Positions 37,001 through 52,000 of a stretch of 64,000 bases of DNA are shown one piece after another. Every line of letters starts with the position of its first letter. Position 1 is the first letter of the stretch. Location: contig JAMKCF010000011.1 in the NCBI GenBank assembly GCA_023634235.1, positions 2,498,001 to 2,562,000 on the forward strand, given 5' to 3'. Origin of the DNA: Pisaster brevispinus (lineage: Eukaryota > Echinodermata > Asteroidea > Forcipulatida > Asteriidae). The position numbers were made by a program, and so were the translations under genes. A model generated the notes under the pieces. It had not been told where the DNA came from. It did not search any database and saw nothing but the letters and a program-made list of their open reading frames with translations.

Positions 37001-40000
37001 CAACCATTTTTTGCCTCTACACCATAGGTCAAGTTAGTTGGATGAGGCCTAAGCATTTTGCAACCGATAAGTCCCTTCTCTTCCTCAAAGTTTTTACTGT
37101 ATTGGTTTTTCATTTGAAGCCATACTACAGGAATGTACACTTCCTTCAACTATTATAATGATGTCTCATACCAACACAACCAATGAATTACCATGAAAAA
37201 GAAATGTGAGAAACTTCCAGACTGAACTATGTGCTTTTTATTACAAAGGTTTCATAAAGCCTGTGATTTATCAATCACGTTTTGATGCTATCTATGGGCC
37301 CATATTGTTTGGGTGCGGATGGAGTTTGTACATACGCCTCCACACAGCTGGGACCACACAATGGGATTTTTTAGCTTAGGTTTGTAAACATTGTGCGGTT
37401 CTATGTATTTTCATTGACGCTTTGTGTTGATCTTTAGATGACTGATGACATCATCATTCAGTTTATCATGTCCCAGTCGGTCTGCAGAACAAAGACATTT
37501 TTTTGTTCATGTCAAAACAAGTGTATATGTATGTAAAACTAGGGACATTAAATACAAACTTCTTATATACTGCAATTGCTTTGTTGAGTTTGTAAGTGGG
37601 AAACGTTTTATGCAAAGCTGGAACTAAAAACTTCCTTCCTACTTGAATAGCAATTCTTGTCATGATTGACAGGATTTTAAACTTTGGGTATAGTAGTATA
37701 GTGGAGAGTACAATCTAGTAAGGTTTGCAGTAACACCATGTATGTACATCGGTAGGATTTGAAACTTTGCATGGTGGAGATACAATCTAGTAAGGTTTGC
37801 AGTAACACCATGTACGTGGGTAGGATTTGAAACTTTGCATGGTGGAGATACAATCTAGTAAGGTTTGCAGTCACACACATGTACGTGGGTAGGATTTGAA
37901 ACTTTGCATGGTGGAGATACAATCTAGTAAGTTTGGTAGTAACACCATGTACATGGGTATAGGATTTTAAACTCTGCATGGTGGAGATACCATAAGTTTG
38001 CAGTAACACCATGTGCATGAGTAGTAGGATTTGAAACTTTGCATAGTGGAGATACAATCTAGTCCGGTAATACCATGTACGAGTTGGATTTGAAACTTTG
38101 CATAGTGGAGAATACAATGTAGTAAGGTTTGCTCGATCTGATCATCGTCAGGAGAAGGCTGACATCTTTAACACAAAATTAACTAGAGATAAAAGAAATT
38201 TGTGTAAGATATCTTACAGTGCAATTCACAAGTTTCAATTTTGTATTTGTTATTTTATTTTTATTTATTTAATTATATATTTTTTATTTATTTATTTATT
38301 TTTTATTATTATTATTTTATTTATTTATTTATTTTATATTTATTTTATTTTTTTTTGGGGGGGGGATTTGTCTAATTCCGATAGGTTCTTGGTACTATTT
38401 GCATCAGAATTAGTGCTTTCTGTTAAGGAAGGTCAATGGTAATGGGTCAGAGGAAGAACAGTTACATGTTGGAGGTACATAACGAGAATTAATGGATAAC
38501 CCCAGACAATAGTAAGATGAAACATTCAACTTGTGACAAAAAGGTAATAAAAACAAACTGTTAGGCCTATAAAAAACCTTTATGGCAAAAGTGGCAATGG
38601 CCTCACCGCATAGTGTTAGCCAGAGGGGTGTCTGGGTGTCTTGTGGACACCCTGTTTTAAATTTGGACACCCTATTTTATCTGTCATTTACATGTAAATG
38701 TATTGTAAGTGAACAATTTGGACACCCTTTTACCAAATCCTGGCCAGGGTCAGAACGTGAGTCCTTACCACCTTTTGCATTTAGACAACAGATTATTTAA
38801 GTTGGTTAGTAGTTTGCAATAACTTTATTCACAAATAAACTTTGGGGCTTTAACATTGTCTGACAATAAACTCTCTCTAGGGAGATATGCAATGTACATT
38901 CAACTTAATTGAATGAACTACAAGTGGAGCAAGGGTTTACTAAATGAGCAGACAGCTCGCCAGCAGACAACTTGTGCCCTCCTACAATTCCAAGGGTTAC
39001 ACAACTTCAACCTTGTACCTCATTGATAGCCTATTTACATTCACACAGACATGTTCTGCTCTCAATAGTCACATGTAAATCTGGCGTTTATTCCAAACTC
39101 CACAAAGGCTGTAACTAGACTAACTGAAGTAATGTCAACACGGTATGGACGACTCAATGAATGAAATGGAAGGCATCCATTCTAAATACACCATGAATTC
39201 TTGACCTGTTGTCTGTTTGACCTCGCCAAACAGAGTCCAGGCATTTTATGAAAAGATGTTGTTATCACTAGTGGAATATTTATTGACCTGAAATATTTCT
39301 ACACTTCAGAAGTTCTGTTCCTTTTTTTGTGGTGGAAGGGAAAAAGTTTATACTTTTTTCAAATTGATGAAAGGATCAGAGAGGAACACAAAATGTATAC
39401 ATTGGAGTCTGTCAGTTTAATTTCTGTATTTTTGAAGGGGTTTACCTAAACACTTAATAAGTGGTGTAGCCAGAAACTTTTATTTAGAGGAAGGGAAGCA
39501 AGGCCAATAGACATAATTGTTTTTTTGGGGGTGGCTATTGTTAATGTATTGAACCATTCATTTGTGCATTTTTCAATCTTATTTTGTGGGGCAAAAGGGG
39601 GCAAGGGTTCGGGGAAGGAGTGGGGCCACCAGTCCCCCTCCTCTGGTTACGCCACTGCATCTTATATACTAAGCTTCACAACAAAATCTTGAGACTTGAG
39701 ACTTGGTCAGGTGAGGGGGGTATGGTTAACAGTTCAATTTGTTTGTTTTTGTTTTTGTTTTTGTTTCCATGGAGTTTACCAGCAAATATTTTTGGAATTC
39801 AGATAAAATTGTGAATATTTTAATTATTAGAGAAGTTTCCCTGTTACTTAATACCCAATAGGCACTGTGAACTCAGTGCTTTCTGAATACTGCAGGTGAA
39901 AAATCTTTATACTCGGGAGGGGTTCGAACCCCAGAACCCCCACTTTATAGAGCAGATGTCTCATTCAAAATTTTCTTTTAATTTTTACAAACTGTTTTGT

Positions 40001-43000
40001 ATTTCCACAGCTTGACTCCGTGATAGCATTTTGTAACAAGACATCGAGCAAATGCCCAGCAGGTAAAGAACTTTATATCATCATTGATATCTGGGGCTCG
40101 ATTTCACAAAGCACAAAGTTTTGTCTTAAGATGAGCTGTCAGTATCACCATAGTGATTTGTATTGTGACATCACACTTTTCTTAGCAATTAAGATGGATT
40201 TAGGATCAATCTAAGCTCTTTGTGAAGTCGAGCCCTGATCATGATTTTTATGTGTACTTTACACATGCCCAGGATGTAATGACTTATTGGGTTAGGGTAA
40301 TGTTCAGCAGCGAAAACAAGCTAAATTTCTGCATGGGCACAAGGGGTAAGCACCATTATTTCTAGGGATGGATTGAAACATAGCTTCAATTTTCATTTTT
40401 CGTTAAGATTACACAGTTGGAAGCAACTGTTAATCCGAACTTAAACAGGCATGCAGCACTTGTGTTGTTTAATGCCTGTTTTTCATGCCATGTTTGGAAA
40501 AACTCCTTCTAAGGTTTTGTGTGATTTTGCAGTTTCTTCAAATTAAAGAGTCCCGTAATCTTATACAAGTACTGTTGATAATTTTCACTTATGCTCGGTT
40601 ACAATTGAACATTATTGCAGCATCAAATTATAATGAATTTGGCTAACAATGTGACTGACCCTTAAAGGTTGGGTCATAGATTGGTTTTTTTTTCAACGTA
40701 ATGCTGATTTAGAGGCAAAATTATAAAGAAAGATACAATAAAAGTCACATGTGAACGTTTTAGTTGACATTGTCTTCTTGTCGAGGTAAACTGCAAAAAT
40801 ACTTTCATGGTTTTTCACAAGAACGTTGAACCACTATCAGCGAGGTGACAGTGGTTCTAACCCCATCTCTGGCCACAGCATTCACCAACGGACACCAACC
40901 CTCAGAAATCTGAGACAAAATTTAATACATGAATCGTTTCTCAGATGTAAATGTTTTGGGGTGAGGAATTATCCAAACCATATCATTTTGAAGGGAATCC
41001 TTTCTCAAAGTAGTTTATACCATCAACAGCTGCAGTGCTTGTTACCAAGTAAGTTTGTATGGTCATTACTTTTAAGATTAGTTACTAATCAATGAACCTA
41101 CCTTTAAAATTCTCCTCCTAGCACATAAAGTACACAAGCGACATTACATTCATGATCCTAAAAATAGATCTACCACCTTCTATCATCTGCTGTGACATTT
41201 CCCCAGAGTAAAAAAAACCCAGTTTCCTCCGATTGACAGGATATTTGTTTTTAGAAGTTGATATATTAAGGTTTAAGTTACAAGTATAGTTTTAAAATGG
41301 TGAATATGTAGGCCACTGTTCTACATTTGAAAGAAGGACTAGAATCTTTCTTATTTGAAAAAGGAATCAAACTTGGTGATGTTTTGGGGTGGGAGTCTGA
41401 CCTCTGCCCTGTTTTCTCCACCCATTTCATACCGCCCGACTAGCCAACCCTTTCAACCTCTTTGGCAGTATTTCACCGTTCATGGATTTTACGGAGGATA
41501 TGGATTGGCAGTAAGCATTGTGTAATTGTTGCTCACCCTATTTTGCTGTAAAATCACAAGGCGACTTGGGTGGGACTCGAACCAAGATATGGAGGTACTG
41601 TATGAGGAGCTTAAATTGAAGAGCAACAGTTCAATAGAGTACTGGACATATGACTTTAGATTTTTTAATCTTGTGGTTTCAAACCTGGCAGGTCCACCTG
41701 GTCCAAAAGGTGATGATGGTAGACCTGGTAAAATTGGACACTCAGGTCCAACCGGGAAACGTGGTCCACCAGGAACGGCGAGGAGTGATGGCGACAAAAA
41801 CTGCACCTGTGTGGATAAGGGTGAGAGAAATAGAGATAGGAATTGCGGCTACATCCTACCAGGGCCTGATTTAACATCTCCGCTAAGCTGGAAAATAAAC
41901 AGGGAACCAGTCACTTGGAAATATATACCATACAGCCTTTTGGCTGGTAACCTCTACCTAATAGGCAAAATTCTAAGCAATTTTGGTGTTTTGCTGAAAA
42001 CTTGACACAGCTACCACATGAGAGTAAATTTGCAGATTTTATTAGCAGGAAAGACCTTATTACAGGGTAAAAGTTAACTCAGGAATTTTGGAACTCATTG
42101 AGGGGTTATGCAAAGACAAAAACTGCGAAGCTGTGTAGCCCACAAAACGAAAGAAAAAGTTGCACAATGTTTTCAGCTGGTCTAGCCTTTCATAGTAACA
42201 AATTCATAATGTGTGGGAATAAAAAATTGGAAAATTTGAATGATATAAATTTGCATCTCAAATCATCGGATGTAAGGAAAGACCTTTAAAAACTGACTCA
42301 TGAAGGTTGTTACCCGAGTTTTGAAAAAGTGCCAACTTGGTCTCATTATGTGGAGGAAGGTCACGACTAAAGCAATTTAAATGATGTGGTGAGGATGTCA
42401 ATTTGACAGGACTAATTGAAGCATTTTGAGTGTTAAAGGAGTTTCCTCTTGGGTATAGTTTGCTCATTCTAGTGTAAACGGGGGCTGCCTGTTGAATGGA
42501 ATTTGGCAACTGCTTTAAGACAAGAACCACAATAAAGGGGACCACTCTGCATCTTTTGTTTTAGCAGTTTATGTGGGATTTTTAAGTATCTGTAACCACC
42601 CAAAAAGTTTTTCAACATGTGAATGGACATAAATGCTTACTGAAAATTGCAGATGATAACTTTTTATTTATTTATTTTTTTATTACCCTTACATTTCAAT
42701 TTACATCATCAGTTTATGGTCAGGAAAATTAGGTAGATTTTTCCCATCCATTTTTGATGAAAACTTGAGAGTGATTGACAAATAACTAAATAACACAAAT
42801 CGCACCTGAGTAATAATGCCTGTGGATTTTTTTCACAGGACTTAGGAAAGTACTGAGTATACACTCATCGGTCTAAGGTTAAAACCAAATAATATTAACG
42901 AAACAACAAACACAAATGAATCAACTCAAGTTATTTTCAGTATAAGCCTGCATTTCCCTCACATGGTGGAACACTTTGTGGATGGTTTCCAGTATGCAAC

Positions 43001-46000
43001 TTACAATTCAACCATTGGAGAAACTGCTACCATGATAGATGCAGAGTGATCCCCTTGTGTTTCTTGTCTAAACCCGTTGTTTGTGTATGGTGTGGCAAAC
43101 AGGGAAAGGTGGCCTAATGGAAAACACAAACGTGTTCTTCATTTTCTTGATTTGTTCTTCTTTTTTACGCAGATTTGGAGAGCCAGATAGAAACACTTCT
43201 GGCCACTACAGCTAAGCTAGCCGGGCAGATTGGTCCACCAGGATTGCCAGGCCCTAAAGGCCAGCCTGGTGACCCTGGAGACATTGGTCCAGAGGGTCAG
43301 CAGGGTGAGTCGGGACCAGTGGGGCAGAAGGGTGATACTGGAGACACGGGTCCTCAAGGAATCCATGGGCCAGTTGGCTTGAAAGGTCACAAGGGTGATC
43401 TTGGTGAGGTTGGCCCTCAAGGACAGCATGGTCGGCACGGCAAGGCCGGGGCAAGCGGAGAAAAGGGTCAGAAAGGTGAAGTAGGCTCACCAGCAGGGCT
43501 CAGAGGTGACATGGGTGATGCAGGATCTTTTGATGAGTTTGGATCAGGTCAGCAGAATGAAAACAGGAATCGTTGCCTCTGTGTCCAACCAGGTAAATCT
43601 TCTGAATTCTGTATTTCTTTACAAAAATTGTAAATTTTGGTCTTATAAAACCTTTTTGTTTCATCCCATTCAGGTTGTCGGGGGTATTAGTAACTTCTTC
43701 TCTGTCTTACATTGTTTTTTGGTTTTTTAAGTTTATTTATTTTTAAATTTTATTTGGAGGGAGTAAAAAAATAAATATAAATTTTCTATTTACTTTGATT
43801 TGTAGTCAATATACAGACAGAAGAATATTTTGCGCCAAACAAATGGTGGTGCTGCTGAGAGGCAGCTAGTCTTTATTGGACAACCTGGACCTGCAGGTCC
43901 AGTAGGCCCCAAGGGTCAAGATGGGGAATTAGGGCCAAAGGGTGATATTGGCCTCTAATGGCCTCCAGGAGAAAATGGCATTGGGATAAAAGGTCAGAAG
44001 GGTGAGAGGGGTAGCAGGGGTGAAATAGCCCCACAGGGACCACAGGGTGCTGAAGGTGAACCAGGACAGTTTTGTGAGTAAGAGTTGACAATGATTTTCT
44101 CCTAGGGTTCAACGTTGGCTCTTATTGCTTGGTCTGCGCTCCAGCTGGGGTTAACAACATTGAGTGGGGGAATTGGGGAGGGTGTGATTATTTTCACGTG
44201 GCCCAAGCATTGGTCGGGATTGTAGATTTCACAATTATCATGTAGAGCATCCTTATAGCAACATTCTTATCAACAGTCGTAGCTATCTGTAGCCACTTAT
44301 TCAGATTCGGCCTACATCTTAATTGCTAAGCAAAACGAGATGTCACAATACAAACCACAGTGGTGATTGTGAAAACTCATCTCAGGTTGAATCATGTAGA
44401 GGTCAAAGGTTAGGATGCAACGATCTGACTTGATCAGGTAGAGTGAACACCTTTAATATGTGTCTGTGACCTGCGATCATTAATCTTGAAGGTGTTGATG
44501 GAGACAGTGGATTACAGGGCCTCATCCGATTTCCGGGATTGAAAGGTGACATGGTACTGTGTTGTAATGGTAAAGGTTGAACAAAATTATATAGTCTCTA
44601 TTCAAAAGATCTTGTGCTCGTTATGGGTAAAACTGAAAGGTAAACTGGTAGTAATAAGCAGGTATAATAATCTGGTTTCTGATTTTTTGGCCCTTGTAAA
44701 AATCAAATTTTGGGTTATTACTCCATAAATTAATGACCATAAACACTTTCTTGGTAAAGAGCACTGGAGAACTGTCAATATTATAAAACATTGTTAGAAA
44801 AGCCCCCTTTGTAGTAATGTAGTTTTAGAGAAAAAGGGTAATTTTTTTACCCCAAATTTGAATCTGAGAAAGGCTTTAGGCATGAAGCCTTTCTCAGGTA
44901 TCTGAAAACACATAGTTCGATGCAACAAGGGTGGGTTTTTTTCTTTCATTATTTTCTTGCAACTTTGATGACCAATTGAGTTTAAATTTTCACAGGTTTG
45001 TTGTTTTATGTTGGGTTACACCAAGTGGGAATACTGGTTTTTGACAGTTACCAAAAGTATACCCTGCCTTGAGTCTGAAACGTCTGAAATAGTCTTTAGT
45101 CTGAAATTAGTCTGAAACATTTATTTAAGCCTATACCACATGTACATGTAGGTCAGCCCTTCTACTCAATAACATCTTCCTACTTTTTTCCATGGACCAA
45201 ATAAATATCATGCCTAAATTAGATTTCAAGACAATTTCAAGAAAATAATGAATGTATCCTCACAAAGTAACCAATGATGTACCACAGTGTGAAAACTAAC
45301 ATTCACCTTATAAGGATCTACCCATAGCATTGTATAGGAAGTCTGCATCACTTTCAAAACCACTCAATCTTTATTTAAATAGAACTACACCCCGAGGCAC
45401 ATTCAACATGAAATGTCCAGGAAGATGTGGAGCAAGCAAACATTTCTTTAGAAAACTCTCCGTGAATCTTAGACTTTTATTTGCACTTGGACTGAGCTCA
45501 ATTGTGAAGGGGGTTTAAAAGATTTGGCAATTAGAATTTATTTGTTGGAATGTTGCACAAGAAAGCTAAGTTCTGAATTAGGGATTTATGCAGCTAGGTT
45601 TAAGGAGCGAAACTAAGGTTGAATGGCATGATTGTGTAGTTGTGTACAAACAATAGTTTAAAGGGATGTTGCAATATTAGTTCATAGAAGTAAACTTAAG
45701 TTCCATTCAGCCGTTGTTTTTTTGGAAAGGGGGGTGGGGGGTTTATATCAAGTTTTAAACCAGCGGTCATTGGTTCAAATCCCGCTCTAGTCAAGTTTTC
45801 TTTGTTCAACCCCATATCATTTAAAAGTTTACCCACAGTCAGTTTCCCTTGCTGTTTATAACTTGATATTTGAAACAAAAAGTTGAGGTAAATCCCTCTG
45901 CTGCTGTTTACTCTCATGTGTACTCAATTTCCTTGATTGAAAAAAAAACAATTTAAATGAATTTCAACAAAGATCACTTGTTTTCATTCAAGCTGGTTTT

Positions 46001-49000
46001 TAGTACTGACCTAGAGACAGGTCACAATAAGTGTATGGCACTTAAAAAAAAACATTTTATGACAGAAAGTTGGTTTAGTTTGTCATTACACATTTGACTC
46101 AAGTCATAAAAGTTTCTTCTTCTTTTTTTTCTATCATTGATACCTCTACATTTTTTTCTCTCTCAAAACCATCAATTGATTTCTTTTTGATAGTAAGCAA
46201 TTAAATTATTTTAAATGTTTACAAGAATTTTCCTGACAAAAAATAGAAATAATTTTATGGACTATATTTTCTATAAAAAAATAACGCTGTGAAGTATTGA
46301 TTTAGTTTTTCAAGAAGTAAACCACAAGGGAAACTGACTGGGTAAATGTAGAAGTTTTGGTCCTTACCCATTTTACTTGTGTCATAAAAGTTGTTTTTTT
46401 CCCACTATCATTAATACCTCTACCAACTATTTATTTTCAAACCCATCAATTGAGTTCATTTTAATAGTAAACAACAGAATTATTAAAAATGTCTGAAAGA
46501 ATTTCCCAGACAAAAAGGATTTGCAATGATTTTATTTACTATACTTTTGATAAAAACAGTGCTGCAGCCCACATTTTGCAGACTGAACTTAGTGTTACAA
46601 TGAAAAACATGTCAGTCTGGATATTCCATTTGGTACATTCCACAGAGAACTGGATAAAGTCTTTAGCAGACCTAGCATGTTTTGTATCTTATTAGACTAA
46701 TGTGTACATTTACTTGAGAGCAACTCGAGGGCAAGACGCAGGGTTATGTACGGTGTGGGTAGTGTCTTGATCTTGAACTTCTGTAATGGTAGGGCAGGGA
46801 CTTTGTAAACATTACAGACTTACCGAAACTCATCATTCCGTAATTTACTCCACGGTAGTAGAATAACAGCAGGAGAAGTTCTTACAAGAACAAATTCTAC
46901 ACAGAAAAGTAGACACAATCACATGGTGTTACCACACACCAAATAATACATTGATACCCAGCAATGCAATGCCTCAAAACCTCTAACACATAATGCAGAT
47001 TGAAAATTCAATATATAAATATAAATTTAATATATACTGCCGAATTCTGCACTTGAGATTACCATTCTTCACTTACAGGGCAAGCGCCGTATTTCTGGGC
47101 TAGTTGTGTAAGTGACAAATGCGCTTATGGAAGCAGGGAATTTCGCACTCATGTCAAGCATATTTCACAGGTTAGCAGGGAATTTCAGCTTGTTGTGTTC
47201 CTGCAAACTCCATATTCACTAAGCATTCACTTACAAAGCTAGCGCAGAAATTCGGCACTTGCCCTGTGAGCGAAGAATAGTGATCTCATGCGCAGAATTG
47301 GGCAGTATGCAGAGCCATGAATTGGGGCCCAGTTTTTTTTTGTATGGTATGTTTGTTGGAGTCACTTTTCCTCCTAGTCACCTAGTGTGTTAGTGTGCAG
47401 TGTCGTACTCCCACAATGCAATGCATCAAAAGTAAAAACCTCCAACACGTAATGTAGATATAAATCAACAATGCCTTCTTCTTTTTGTTTTCTTCTTCTT
47501 TTTGTTTTCTTCTTCTTTCTCTTCTTTTATTTTCCTCTCTCTGTTTTTAACTGGTTCTCTTTGTATGCTCCGTTTAGGGGAGTCACATTTTATTTTAAAT
47601 ATCAAGATTTCCTTCAGTCTGTTTGTTCAGGTTCAAAAGTTTCACTCATTTTGTGAAATCCGTGCAAACTGCATTAATGACCTTAAAGTCTCAAAGCCGA
47701 TGATTTGCATGATCATGGGCTGTCATTTTGAGAGACAAATGGGAGACTTTTGAACACTAGGTGGCAGCAGACTTACCAGGTAAATGTCCAATGTTTAAAG
47801 AGTTCTGAACAATGGATTTACCTGCTAAGTCTGCTGCCACCTAGCGTCCCAGAAGCTTCATTGCCTTCAATGCTCACTGCATAATCAACACACCTGGAAA
47901 TCTGACTCCCAAATCAGCACAACAGTGATATATTGTGGGTGATTACATTGGGTGATTTAGGGTCAATATTGTTCACAGTTAAGCTGTAAATAAATGCCTC
48001 TGACAATGACTTCATCCCATGAATTCCAGTTTTGTTTTCTTGGCTACTTGCCCACAGTGAGCTAAATATGACAACTTTAAGCCAAATCAGTCACTATTAC
48101 CATTACATAATGCATTTAAAGACAAATTAGTGAAGCCACAATCCCAATAAGCTTGTTGGGCAGAGCCAAAATAAAGTTAACTATTAAATCAAGCAAGCTT
48201 ACTTAATTAACTTTAGGCATAGAACCAAACTTTCCAAGAACAAAAACAACTGAAGAAGGAAGACACTTCATGCAAACAGCTTGATAGTATTAGGTGTTGA
48301 ACTATTTGTCTAAAGAAATATTCTTTGAAATTTAAAACCTGTTTAGCAAATCCTGTTTGGGGTTTTCTTTTTTAAAAGAGGCAGTCAAACAAACTAACCA
48401 CATTTCTCATGAAATGTCAACAATCTATTTTGTACATTTAATTGTTTGCAGGAAGTGAATTGCTGAAGGAAATCCTGCTGTCGGATAACAAGACACTACA
48501 GCTTCTCCATGGACCTCCTGGCCCTAGTGGAGTCCAAGGGATCAGGGGACCTGAAGGCAAACCGGGCATAGATGGTGCCCAAGGTTCTCCTGGTGAAAAG
48601 GGTGACCCCGGGGAGCCTGGAAGTGATGGATCACCTGGTCCAGCTGGGCCTTCTGGTCCAAAGGGTACCCCGGGTGCCAAAGGTCTTGCAGGTTCTTTCG
48701 GGTACCCAGGGGAGAAGGGGAGCAAGGGTACAGCTGGACCGATAGGTCCGTCTGGGATTCCAGGGATATCAGGTCCATCAGGCATTGATGGGTTACCAGG
48801 AGAACCAGGAGAGTGGGGTCAGGACGGGCGACCCGGGGAACCAGGAGAAAGGGGTCAGGATGGGCTACCTGGGGAACGAGGCAAAAGGGGTGAGAAAGGT
48901 GAAAGGGGTGTGGATGGGTTACCAGGTCCAGTTGGTCCCCCTGGCTCAAATGGTACCACCCAAAATGGGAGTCCAGCAGGGGCCCCAGGGCTACCAGGCC

Positions 49001-52000
49001 AACCGGGCATTGATGGGTTACCGGGTGGAAAGGGAGAAAAGGGTGATAAGGGTGGAGATGGGGTACAAGGGATTAAAGGAGAAAAGGGTGACAGGGGTGG
49101 GGATGGATTAACCGGTGAACAGGGACCACAAGGAGAGCCTGGAGTGGATGGGAACCAGGGACCTGCTGGAGTAAAGGGGGACAAGGGAGATACCGGTGAG
49201 TTTAAAGCAAGTTACTTTTAGATGATGATACAGCATTTCATCACCTACATATGAAGAGATGGGCAACTGAGGATGATTTACAATCATGTTTAAAGCAAGA
49301 AGTTGAAAAACTCAAAAGTGTTGAAAATATTATTTTTGACTTTTTATAATTTTGTCAGTGAAAAGGTAAATTCATTCTTCGGTTTTTAAGAATGAATTAA
49401 CAAAAAACTAATTTTCTAAATGTTTGGATGTTCTTTTAAATATGATTCTAATTGTTTGCCTTACAAAATAATATGATTTTTAAAGCAGATGTATCATCAC
49501 TGTTATGGGCAGTTTTGTACTGATTTTCGCTCGGTCCACAACACAGTACTATTTTTGATCTTTAACAACTCAGAAAAAACTTCTAAAAAGAAGTGAAAAG
49601 AAGTTCCAAAGGAAAGGACAATTTAATATTTTGGATGAATCAGCAAGATTTCAAAACATTCTCTTTTCTCTTCAGGTAAAATGGGCCCTGTTGGCGCTCC
49701 AGGAAGGGATGGGTCCAGGGGTCATCCAGGTCCCAAAGGGGAGAAGGGTCTCCAAGGAATTGCGTCGGGTAAGTGGAAATATTGAAGAATGTTAACATCC
49801 TGGGTAAAATGCTGCAGCTGTATCAGTTCTGTGTATCAGAAAATGAAAGTGTGTGAACACATTCTGATATTGAACTTGATTATTGAACGAGTTATTTAAC
49901 TTTCAAGTGTTAATGTGTTGTGTTTATTTTTGAAACTATACAACCAAAAGAAATGACTTAACTGTGAAATAAGCCATTTAGCCTTTGAGAAAGACTCTGC
50001 TAGGGTCAAAATGTCAGGACATTAACTACTTTTTGCATACCATTGGTCCTTTTGGTTGGTGAGCAGTCTGCAACAGCTAACTCTATTTTCTCACCATCAA
50101 AAAAAGTCAAAAGAAGTTGCTGTCGAGTTTTAAATCTTTTTCAAACAATTTCAAAATGAATACGAGTTCTAATTCTGTTGTACTTTGAAAGTTTATACAC
50201 AGACTGAAATTGGTCTGAAAGTGGTCAATTTTTAATTACTTATAATTTACAAAGTAATTAAAATTGTTATGAACATTTTCTGTGCCCTACAGAGAAGACA
50301 TTTGATAATTGGTTTCTCAAACTTAGTTTAGATTGCACAACTGCTTCAAATAAAATGTAGCTGTGTAAACTGTAGTTGTGTTTAAATAGAATTTTCTTTT
50401 TTAAAGACATTTGTTTCATTTTTCTGTTTGTTGGTTAACTCGAATGATTTTTTAAAAATTCTGTTTCTAAAGGCATGATTCAACTTGGAAATGATGGAGA
50501 GCTTGAAAAACAAGGTTAGAATTCAAAGTGTTGGAGAGAGTATGGGTTGGTCAAGGGTTCCTTAATCCCATTGAATCCCTCTGTATCATGGGATTCCACT
50601 CTAATCCTCAAATCATTCTGCAGATTTCAATTACAATTTATTTTATCATAAAATTTGATTGAATTTCATTTATGATTTTCTTCAGGTGAAAAACACTTTT
50701 ATTTTACGCTTAAATCTTTTTCGTTTTAATCAATGACTTTCTGGAGTACATTAAAGCTTCTTGAACTAAAAAATGTTTGAGTTTGAGGAATTTTTAGATT
50801 GTTATCAATAATCGTATGTGTTGATGATAGCCATGTCACCTCGGGGCTTATTTTCCATGTACAAAATCTGGTCTTTAGAGATTAAAAATTACCAGGGTGA
50901 AATTCTACATTTGGTAAGCTTAAATATGACAATTTCAATTTTTAAAACTATTTTTCCATTTACACGCAGACAATGTGTTTGTTTTTACATTTATCTGATT
51001 ATCTTAAATAAAAATAGTAACAAATGCATTGAAAAGCGGGCTTGTTTAAGATAAAATGCAAATGGAAAATACACTTTTAAAACGCCAGAAGAAATGGTGC
51101 ACCCCCTTGTGCCGCCCTAGATTTTTACCCTAATTTTGAGTCTGCTTCAGACCATCAAACTAACATCCACGGCCTTAAAAAGTTATGGACTAATAAAACC
51201 ATGAAGATCACAAAAAACCCATTAAACATTAATGTTTTACTTTTTACAAAATTTGTGTTCTTTTTTACAGCGAAGGTGACAGATCCACCCCCCGTTGACA
51301 CACCCAAAACACCCCCACCTCTCAGAAAAACACCAATGTCTGGTAAGTTATCTTATAACTAATCACGAACCCTACCCCCCTCCCCCATCCAAACAAAAAT
51401 TAATTAAAGATTCTAGGGCCAATTTGACCTAAAATTGAGGTTTCAATTTTAAATAACTACTTTTTATGAATTCAAGAAAGTTACAAGCTTTCATTTAGGG
51501 TTTGCACAAAACAATCTGCCAATAAGTGTCAATTTTTAAAATGAACTATCGTCAGGATGCTGACAATATGTTTGTCTGTTAGCCCTGTACAAACATATTG
51601 TGCATGTTACATGTATTTTGTTCATTGTCCGTGGAATATGTGAATGTTTTTTGTATGTATTCGTTCAGGAAAAAAATTCTTGAAACAAAACCTTTTGACG
51701 AAGATTGGGTTGTGCAACTTTAATCAAGCTGTGTTTGGTTGCATTCTCCCTGTGTAGCTAAAGAGAAGTTGTTTAAGGAAAGTTGATATTATAAAGAACC
51801 TTCTTTTATTTGAATGTGATTTGACTCTGAATATTGGCAAATAGTTAACCTACAATCCCGGCCAAAATACTTGGGCCACTCATTTGCAACATGACAATAA
51901 ACATTCCCTCTCCCCTTCCCCCGTGAAAGACCGCGCAATGAGAGCCAACATTGAAAGGGGGCACGGGGGCCGTGGTGCTGGGGCCCAACGAGATATGGCC

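Noticed and set aside
37677..38117. 146-codon minus-strand frame
   Set aside because: Translation of a 68-bp minisatellite; periodic and low-information.
48438..49184. Proline-rich minus-strand frames
   Set aside because: Mirror images of Gly-X-Y coding sequence; Gly and Pro codons are complementary, so collagen exons always cast such shadows.
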